Part shown: one piece after another, positions 15,318 through 20,073 of the stretch
Position numbering within the stretch: position 1 is the stretch's first letter
How the letters are laid out: each line of letters starts with the position of its first letter
Source: Chloroflexota bacterium
GTDB lineage: Bacteria > Chloroflexota > Anaerolineae > Anaerolineales > Anaerolineaceae
NCBI GenBank assembly: GCA_023406965.1
Contig: JAEXTI010000240.1
Coordinates: 1-20,073 of the forward strand
Direction: 5' to 3'
Length of the DNA: 20,073 nucleotides
Program-made: the position numbers and the translations under genes
The notes under the pieces: model-generated
Told to the model about the DNA's origin: nothing
Databases searched by the model: none
The model's input: the letters and a program-made list of their open reading frames with translations, nothing else

Positions 15318-15336
15318 GGATACGCGTGCCGTATCC
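15318..15336 (+). promoter_or_regulatory. Hairpin after the leader UGA, SECIS-like geometry
   Basis: GGATACG (15318-15324) pairs perfectly with CGTATCC (15330-15336) around the loop CGTGC. The helix begins 13 nt after the UGA, and the loop has G at its second position, about 21 nt past the UGA. The published bacterial SECIS model asks for an apical loop of 3-14 nt with G in its first two positions, roughly 16-37 nt beyond UGA. The fit is geometric only; it could equally be a plain attenuator helix. Confidence 0.4.
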
Positions 15337-15398
15337 AGCCCCAGCGCGCGGCAGGTTGACCGTGTCACCCACTGAGTTTTAAGTTCAACGGGTTCCAC

Positions 15399-15435
15399 AT
15401 GGGCTTTGGCTTGCGCGCCGAGGCCCATTTTCTTT
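15399..15435 (+). terminator. Intrinsic terminator/attenuator in the yedE leader
   Basis: ATGGGCTTTGGC (15399-15410) pairs with GCCGAGGCCCAT (15417-15428) over 12 positions, two of them G-U wobbles, around the loop TTGCGC. TTTCTTT follows. It lies after the leader ORF and 29 nt before the yedE ATG, with no gene in between to terminate, so it most likely controls read-through into the selenium cassette. No convincing antiterminator partner is visible; a 6-bp GCGCGC match upstream (15344-15349) is the only candidate. Confidence 0.7.
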
Positions 15436-15464
15436 ACCATGATTTGAAACAAAGGAACCCTTCT

Positions 15465-16571
15465 ATGCGCGCAATTTCAAACTTTCTCATCTCTCGTTGG
15501 GGACCCATCATCACCGGCATCGTCATCGGTATTTTGGCTCCCGTTCTGGTGGCCTTGGGCAACCCCGGCAACATGGGCATCTGTGTGGCCTGCTTCAGCC
15601 GCGATATCGCCGGAGCGTTGGGTTTTCATCGCGCCGCTGCTGTCCAATATATCCGTCCCGAAATCATCGGCTTTGTGCTCGGGGCGCTGGTTGCCGCCCT
15701 ACTTTTCCGCGAGTTCAAACCCCGTGGCGGCTCCTCCCCGCTCATCCGCTTCTTGTTAGGCATGTTCGCCATGATCGGCGCACTGGTTTTCCTGGGCTGC
15801 CCCTGGCGCGCTTACCTGCGCCTGAGCGGCGGCGATTGGAATGCCATTCCCGGCATCGTCGGCTTATTTGCCGGAATCGGCCTGGGCATTGTCTTCCTCC
15901 AGCGCGGATTTTCGTTAGGCCGCAGCCGCCCCACCGCGCCGATCGCGGGCTGGATCATGCCCGTATTTGTGGTGGTTCTACTCGTCTTGCTGGTCGTCGC
16001 ACCCCTCTTCGGGCGAGATGCCGATGGCAACCCGGTCGGCCCTGTCTTCTTCTCCCAAACCGGCCCCGGCAGCCAGCACGCTCCTCTATACATCGCTCTC
16101 GGCGCGGGTCTGCTCATCGGCTTCCTGGCCCAGCGCAGCCGCTTCTGCACGGTTGGCGCCCTGCGGGACATCGTTCTTCTGCGCGACATGCATTTGTTTA
16201 ACGGCGTTCTGGCCCTACTGGTGGCGGCTTTCCTCACCAACCTGGCCCTGGGACAGTTCAAACCTGGCTTTGAAGGCCAACCCGTGGCCCACGTGAATTG
16301 GTTGTGGAATTTTGGCGGCATGGTCCTGGCCGGGCTGGCCTTCACCCTGGCAGGCGGCTGCCCCGGGCGGCAAGTCTTCCTCAGCGGCGAAGGTGACGCC
16401 GACGCGGCCATCTTCGTCTTCGGCATGATTGCCGGAGCGGGAATTGCTCACACCTTCAGCCTGGCCAGTTCCGCTGCCGGGCCCGGCGCATACGGCCCTG
16501 CCGCGGTGATCATCGGCCTGGTCGTGCTCAGCATCATCGGCCTGACCATGCGCGAAGCGCGCGCTGCCTGA
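15465..16571 (+). CDS. yedE: Selenium metabolism membrane protein YedE (YeeE/YedE family)
   Basis: This 368-residue membrane protein has two tandem YeeE/YedE units with about ten helices. Cysteines are placed as in the family: Cys40 and Cys43 (ICVACFSRD), Cys112 in GCPWR, Cys228 in RFCTVGALRD and Cys299 in GGCPGR. YeeE-type proteins carry thiosulfate through conserved cysteines; the YedE/FdhT subgroup is tied to selenium use, probably moving a selenium compound across the membrane. AAAGGA precedes the ATG at 15465; 22 extra codons back to 15399 would lie inside the terminator hairpin and are rejected. The TusA-like, desulfurase and DUF3343 genes that follow are its known neighbours in selenium-using genomes. 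Transport of selenium is inferred, not shown. Confidence 0.9.
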   Translation: MRAISNFLISRWGPIITGIVIGILAPVLVALGNPGNMGICVACFSRDIAGALGFHRAAAVQYIRPEIIGFVLGALVAALLFREFKPRGGSSPLIRFLLGMFAMIGALVFLGCPWRAYLRLSGGDWNAIPGIVGLFAGIGLGIVFLQRGFSLGRSRPTAPIAGWIMPVFVVVLLVLLVVAPLFGRDADGNPVGPVFFSQTGPGSQHAPLYIALGAGLLIGFLAQRSRFCTVGALRDIVLLRDMHLFNGVLALLVAAFLTNLALGQFKPGFEGQPVAHVNWLWNFGGMVLAGLAFTLAGGCPGRQVFLSGEGDADAAIFVFGMIAGAGIAHTFSLASSAAGPGAYGPAAVIIGLVVLSIIGLTMREARAA

Positions 16572-16604
16572 TCTCTTTGCCATCTTCCCTCAAGGAGTTA
16601 TCTC

Positions 16605-16826
16605 ATGTCCAAACCGAAAACCATTGACGCCCGCGGCCTGTCCTGCCCCGAACCGGCCATGCTGACTCGCCAGGCCATTATGGAGTTGAAAAGCGGTACC
16701 CTGATTGTGCTCACCGACTCGTTCACCTCACGTAACAACATCGAGCGCACCGGCAAGCTGGCCGGCTGGAAGGCTGAAATCAGCCAGGACGCCGACGAAA
16801 CGTACCGCATCACGCTGACCAAATGA
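16605..16826 (+). CDS. yedF: TusA/SirA-family sulfur or selenium carrier (YedF-like)
   Basis: This 73-residue protein has the TusA core DARGLSCPEPAMLTRQA, with Cys14 in the CPxP motif as the persulfide or perselenide carrier. The family relays sulfur or selenium between a desulfurase and an acceptor in the cytoplasm. AAGGAG lies 8 nt before the ATG, and the stop overlaps the next gene (ATGA at 16823). It is short, lacking the C-terminal DsrE-like domain found in the larger YedF proteins of selenium cassettes. Between YedE and the desulfurase it would accept what they import or mobilise. Confidence 0.92.
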   Translation: MSKPKTIDARGLSCPEPAMLTRQAIMELKSGTLIVLTDSFTSRNNIERTGKLAGWKAEISQDADETYRITLTK

Positions 16827-17971
16827 TTTATCTCGACCACGCGGCCACCTCCTGGCCCAAGCCGCCCGAAGTGTTAGCAGCCATGCACAATTTTCTGGAG
16901 CGCGCCGGGGGCAACCCCGGCCGCTCCGGCCACCGCCTATCGATTGAAGCCGGGCGTATTGTCTACGATACCCGCGAAGCACTGGCCGAGTTCTTTGGCA
17001 TCCGCGACCCCATGCGGGTGTTATTCACTCTCAACGCCACCCACGGACTAAACATCGCAATGCACGGCTTGCTGCGCCCTGGTGATCGCGTCGTGACCGG
17101 AGGCATGGAACACAATGCCGTCATGCGTCCTCTGCGCGCGCTGGAGAAACAGGGCGTGCAGGTGGATGTCATCGCCGCCCTGCCTGACGGAACGCACTCA
17201 CCAGATGCGTTTGCCGCCGCGCTGCAAAGTGGCGCCCGTCTGGTGGTGGTGAACCACGCCAGCAATGTCACCGGAACCATCTCCCCTATCGCCGAAATCG
17301 CCGCTCTGGCCCGCGCAGCCGGAGCATTTATCCTGGTGGACGCCGCCCAAACCGCGGGCGTCCTGCCCATCGACATGGGTGCGATAGGCATTGACCTGCT
17401 GGCCTTCACCGGGCATAAAGCCTTGCAAGGCCCACCGGGCACCGGCGGCTTGATCCTGGCAGACAGCTGCGACCCTGCCCAACTGCCCCCGCTCTTTCAA
17501 GGCGGAACGGGCAGCCGCTCGGAGTTTGAAATCCAGCCTGAAGACCTGCCCGACCGCTATGAAAGCGGCACGCCCAACGGCGTGGGCATCGCCGGGTTGG
17601 GCGCGGGACTGGCCTGGGTGCGCCAGCGCGGCCTGGACGAGCTGCGCGCGCATGAATTGGCTCTCGCCACGCAACTGCGCGAAGGTCTGTCAAGCATCTC
17701 CGGCTTGCGCCTGTTTGGGCCACAGAACCCGAGGCAGGCCACCGCCGTGGTATCTTTCACTCTGCTGGGCAAACGAGTCTCGGAGATTGGCTACCGCCTG
17801 GACGAAGAAGCGGACATCCTTTGCCGGGTGGGGCTGCACTGCGCCCCCGCCGCCCACCGCAGCATCGGCACATTCCCCGAAGGCACGGTGCGTCTGGCGC
17901 CCGGTCCGCTGACCACCCAAACGGACATCGAAACCGTCATCCAGGCAGTGAGAAGGATTGCGACACCATGA
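16823..17971 (+). CDS. Cysteine desulfurase-like protein, EGID type (class V aminotransferase)
   Basis: This 382-residue PLP enzyme matches the class V cysteine desulfurase-like family found beside yedE/yedF in selenium users. It shows YLDHAATSWPKP at the start, GGMEHNAV with His98, VDAAQTAG with Asp173, TGHKALQGP with the PLP lysine at 199, and a C-terminal GLHCAPAAHRSIGT with Cys340 as the expected catalytic cysteine. It should take sulfur or selenium from cysteine or selenocysteine and pass it to the TusA-like Cys14. Starts on both sides overlap by ATGA (16823 and 17968), so the three small genes are translationally coupled. Dedication to selenium is inferred from neighbours. Confidence 0.92.
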   Translation: MIYLDHAATSWPKPPEVLAAMHNFLERAGGNPGRSGHRLSIEAGRIVYDTREALAEFFGIRDPMRVLFTLNATHGLNIAMHGLLRPGDRVVTGGMEHNAVMRPLRALEKQGVQVDVIAALPDGTHSPDAFAAALQSGARLVVVNHASNVTGTISPIAEIAALARAAGAFILVDAAQTAGVLPIDMGAIGIDLLAFTGHKALQGPPGTGGLILADSCDPAQLPPLFQGGTGSRSEFEIQPEDLPDRYESGTPNGVGIAGLGAGLAWVRQRGLDELRAHELALATQLREGLSSISGLRLFGPQNPRQATAVVSFTLLGKRVSEIGYRLDEEADILCRVGLHCAPAAHRSIGTFPEGTVRLAPGPLTTQTDIETVIQAVRRIATP

Positions 17972-18183
17972 ATCAAGGCGTCGTTTTGTTCCACACCACC
18001 AGCGCGGCTCTCCGCGCCGAGAAAATCCTCACTAAAGCCAGCTTGAAGGTCAAGCTGGTGCCCACACCGCGCGAGTTGTCCAGCGACTGCGGCATTGCGC
18101 TGCGCTTCGAGTGGACCGACCGGGCGCAGGTCGAAGCGGGGCTGACCCAGGCGGGCCTGGAGGGAGATATTCACAGCTTATAA
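17968..18183 (+). CDS. DUF3343 protein, selenium cassette member
   Basis: This 71-residue protein has the DUF3343 core VLFHTTSAALRAEKIL followed by VPTPRELSSDCGIALRF with a single conserved cysteine (Cys41). Its function is not known; it occurs with YedE, TusA-like and EGID desulfurase genes and may be a carrier or chaperone that uses the cysteine. Its ATG overlaps the desulfurase stop. It is the last gene of the plus-strand cassette; the opposing DUF4405 gene ends 23 nt away, and I see no clear terminator in that gap. Confidence 0.88.
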   Translation: MNQGVVLFHTTSAALRAEKILTKASLKVKLVPTPRELSSDCGIALRFEWTDRAQVEAGLTQAGLEGDIHSL

Positions 18184-18206
18184 AACTTTGATTCGCCGGA
18201 ATCCTA

Positions 18207-18968
18207 TTACGAAAGGCATTCCCCCAAATCGCAGCGCCCATTGTCATTCGCGTCGGTATAGCGGCGGCAGTGACCGGGATAGGAACAGCGTTTGCCGCAA
18301 CGCACAGCACAAGAACTGCTCGACTGGCTGGAATTGCTCAAGCGCCTGGAACTCATCGTGCCGGACGAACTCGATGCCGAATCGCTTCCAGATGTGCCGG
18401 TAACCTGAGCGTTGGCCAGGCTGGGCGCAGAGCTGCCAATGGCAACCAGCGCGGCGGCTCCTACTGTACCAACCACTACCAGGAAATCGCGCCGTGAATA
18501 ATCGGCAATCTGCACAGGGGTGGGCGCCAGAGCAGGCGGGGCAAACATCCGGCGCGCGGTCGTGGCGATCCAGCGAGCGTGCAAGGCCAGTTTGAGCACA
18601 ACCATCAGGAGCGTGCTGATCGAGAAAAGCACATGAACAGTGTGCCAGCCCGTATAGTTGCTCAGTGGCAAATTCAACCAGGTCGAAATGACCAGACCGG
18701 TCGCCAGGATTGCCGCAAACCCCAATAACAACAGCGCATCGAGCACGTAGTACAGGCGGGGTTGATGGGATGTGCTGGAAAAGAACCGCTCGGTCACGGC
18801 TCGCACCCACTTCCAATGCGACAGAAGGTGGTAGAGCACAATCCCAGCGCCAATCAACCCCAGGATTTGATGCAGCACCGTACCAGTTAAATCCAGGAAA
18901 AAACACCCCAGGAAGGCAACGAAAAGAGCGACATCTACGACCCAACGAGTTTTGAATATTTGATTCAT
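18207..18968 (-). CDS. DUF4405 membrane protein with internal Tat-like motif and Cys-rich EF-hand-like tail
   Basis: This 253-residue protein has an N-terminal four-helix DUF4405 module (about residues 8-135) with paired histidines (His33, His47, His51, His109, His112, His130) that suit haem b in the membrane. A twin-arginine-like motif SRRDFLVVVG follows at 158, with a hydrophobic helix to about 180. After a Ser/Gly-rich linker comes a tail with six cysteines (220, 224, 228, 234, 246, 251). It contains DANDNGRCDLGE (239-250), which fits the 12-residue EF-hand calcium loop with Cys at position 8. AAGGAAT lies upstream of the ATG at 18968. This looks like a redox membrane protein with an exported metal-binding tail; the physiological partner is unknown. 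Confidence 0.8.
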   Translation of the reverse strand: MNQIFKTRWVVDVALFVAFLGCFFLDLTGTVLHQILGLIGAGIVLYHLLSHWKWVRAVTERFFSSTSHQPRLYYVLDALLLLGFAAILATGLVISTWLNLPLSNYTGWHTVHVLFSISTLLMVVLKLALHARWIATTARRMFAPPALAPTPVQIADYSRRDFLVVVGTVGAAALVAIGSSAPSLANAQVTGTSGSDSASSSSGTMSSRRLSNSSQSSSSCAVRCGKRCSYPGHCRRYTDANDNGRCDLGECLS

Positions 18969-19002
18969 TTATAATTCCTTTGTTGTAACGACTTAGCCAG
19001 AG

Positions 19003-19041
19003 TTTGAGATGGGGGGCGAAGCACCCCATACACACCTCAAA
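19003..19041. promoter_or_regulatory. Nested hairpin in the gap between divergent DUF4405 and rseP genes
   Basis: TTTGAG (19003-19008) pairs with CTCAAA (19036-19041), enclosing ATGGGG (19009-19014) paired with CCCCAT (19024-19029). On the minus strand it would be in the 5' leader of the DUF4405 gene, 35 nt before its ATG. It matches no riboswitch I recognise. The rest of the 266-nt gap contains a TAGATC repeat near 19084-19099 and the elements listed separately. Confidence 0.4.
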
Positions 19042-19167
19042 TTAAGATGATCTAAAGATAGCAGGTTCGCATCTGTGCCTGGATTAGATCTGGTATAGAT
19101 CCTGCAATACATTTGAGGGAACCTTATACCTGCTGAAGTACCCTGGAAGTTGCTCCTTGAATCAGGA

Positions 19168-19173
19168 TATAAT
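19168..19173 (+). promoter_or_regulatory. Candidate -10 box for rseP
   Basis: A perfect TATAAT lies 61 nt before the rseP ATG; the -35 is not convincing. A transcript starting near 19180 would carry the hairpin at 19190-19213 in a short leader. Confidence 0.4.
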
Positions 19174-19189
19174 GAGGACAGAGGTTCCT

Positions 19190-19213
19190 CCCGAGGGACA
19201 GTTTTCGCTCGGG
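19190..19213 (+). promoter_or_regulatory. Leader hairpin before rseP
   Basis: CCCGAG (19190-19195) pairs with CTCGGG (19208-19213) around a 12-nt loop that includes TTTT. It lies 21 nt before the ATG and could affect translation, or be incidental. Confidence 0.25.
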
Positions 19214-19234
19214 CAATTAATGGAGATTTGAAAC

Positions 19235-20073
19235 ATGGTATTCGAAAAAGCTCTTGAAATCGTGCTCTTTGTGCTAGGTTTGGGAGCACTGATTTTCTTC
19301 CACGAACTGGGGCATTACGTTTTCAGCAAACTCTTCAAGATTCCTGTCGAAGAGTTCGGCTTTGGGTTTCCCCCTCGCCTGGTCAAATTGTTTACCTACG
19401 ACGGCACCGATTTCACCCTCAACGCCATCCCCTTCGGCGCTTTCGTCCGCCCGCGTGGTGAAAACGATCCCACCATCCCCGGCGGCATGTCCTCGGCCAG
19501 CCCCTGGAAGCGTTTTGGCATTCTCATCGGCGGCCCGCTCATGAACCTGATCATTGGCATGCTGCTCTTCAGCCTGGTCTTCACCCTCGAAGGCGTACCC
19601 CAACCCGACAAGGTCGTGATCACCGACACCAATCCAGGCTCGCCTGCCCAAATGGTCGGCTTGCTGCCCGACGATCTGATCCTTGCCGTGAACGGAGAAA
19701 ACGTCCGCAACATCGAGCATCTCTCTTCCATGGTACGCGCAAACGTAGGCAATGAAATCACCATCAGCATCCAACGCGGTGGCGAAAACCTGACCTTCCA
19801 GGCAGTTCCCCGCGTCGATCCCCCCGAAGGCGAAGGCGCCCTGGGCATCAGCATGACCAATCCCGTTGCCGAAGTTTCCTGGCCTGAAACCGTGCCTTAC
19901 GCAATCGAAGAAACTGCCAGCCAGGGATACGCGCTTTTCTCGCTGCCCGTCATGCTCGTCACCGGACAAATCCCTGCCGATCAGGCTCGCCTGGTGAGCT
20001 TCGTGGGCCTGTTCAGCATGTGGTCCAAGGCCAGCGAGATCGATACTCAGGTAGCGGCTGAAAGCCCAGAATC
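19235..20073 (+). CDS. rseP: RIP metalloprotease RseP (site-2 protease, M50), C-terminus off the window
   Basis: An open frame of 279 codons from the ATG at 19235 runs off the right edge. It begins with a transmembrane segment holding the zinc motif HELGH (residues 23-27), followed by the family's FGFGFPPRL and the conserved GGPLMN block (about 96-101). A PDZ domain (about residues 125-185) starts at PGSPAQMVGLLPDDLILAVN. The second half of the active site (the NxxPxPxLDG-type motif) lies beyond the edge. Site-2 proteases cut membrane-bound anti-sigma factors or signal-peptide remnants. GGAG lies about 10 nt before the ATG. It is probably a housekeeping gene unrelated to the selenium cassette. 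Confidence 0.92.
   Translation, partial: MVFEKALEIVLFVLGLGALIFFHELGHYVFSKLFKIPVEEFGFGFPPRLVKLFTYDGTDFTLNAIPFGAFVRPRGENDPTIPGGMSSASPWKRFGILIGGPLMNLIIGMLLFSLVFTLEGVPQPDKVVITDTNPGSPAQMVGLLPDDLILAVNGENVRNIEHLSSMVRANVGNEITISIQRGGENLTFQAVPRVDPPEGEGALGISMTNPVAEVSWPETVPYAIEETASQGYALFSLPVMLVTGQIPADQARLVSFVGLFSMWSKASEIDTQVAAESPE

Noticed and set aside
1..20073. Mobile elements, CRISPR arrays, phage or defence genes
   Set aside because: No transposase, integrase, recombinase, direct-repeat array or recognised defence domain was found on either strand.

Overview
The window most resembles a genome of the Chloroflexota, class Anaerolineae. The hints are high but not extreme GC, Thr/Pro-rich lipoprotein and membrane-protein linkers, a DUF389-SH3 fusion and a pectin-uronate cluster. 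This assignment is an inference from gene style; no rRNA or other phylogenetic marker is present. I see no tRNA, rRNA, insertion sequence, integrase, CRISPR array or phage gene.

Region A (1-10602) is a catabolic locus for pectin oligosaccharides. A divergent, edge-truncated sensor with a LacI/PBP1-type sugar-binding domain but no N-terminal HTH (1-1506, minus) faces a plus-strand run of eight genes. These are two LplB/LplC-type ABC permeases, a long lipoprotein substrate-binding protein, a GH105 unsaturated uronyl hydrolase, a GH28 polygalacturonase-family enzyme, an IolB-family isomerase, KduD and the tagaturonate epimerase UxaE. Together they would import unsaturated oligo-galacturonides or rhamnogalacturonides, trim them in the cytoplasm, and send the unsaturated end through the 5-keto-4-deoxyuronate route and saturated galacturonate through tagaturonate/fructuronate. 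No ABC ATPase and no KduI are present; the IolB homologue occupies the KduI slot.

Region B (10648-15141, minus) holds a DUF389 membrane protein fused to a Thr/Pro linker and an SH3-like domain, and a P2-type cation ATPase. Upstream of the ATPase is a well-matched yybP-ykoY manganese riboswitch with its own intrinsic terminator, so the ATPase is best read as a Mn2+ (or Mn2+/Ca2+) exporter.

Region C (15220-18183, plus) is a selenium-metabolism cassette: YedE, a TusA/YedF-like protein, an EGID-type cysteine desulfurase and a DUF3343 protein, the last three joined by ATGA overlaps. Its roughly 230-nt leader is the most unusual part of the window. It has an eight-codon ORF behind a full-length Shine-Dalgarno sequence, ends that ORF in UGA, follows the UGA with a hairpin that fits the bacterial SECIS layout, and then has a strong intrinsic terminator before yedE. 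This looks like an undescribed attenuation device, possibly read through selenocysteine or UGA decoding.

Region D (18207-20073) has a minus-strand DUF4405 membrane protein carrying an internal twin-arginine motif and a Cys-rich EF-hand-like tail. A plus-strand, edge-truncated RseP/M50 site-2 protease follows it.
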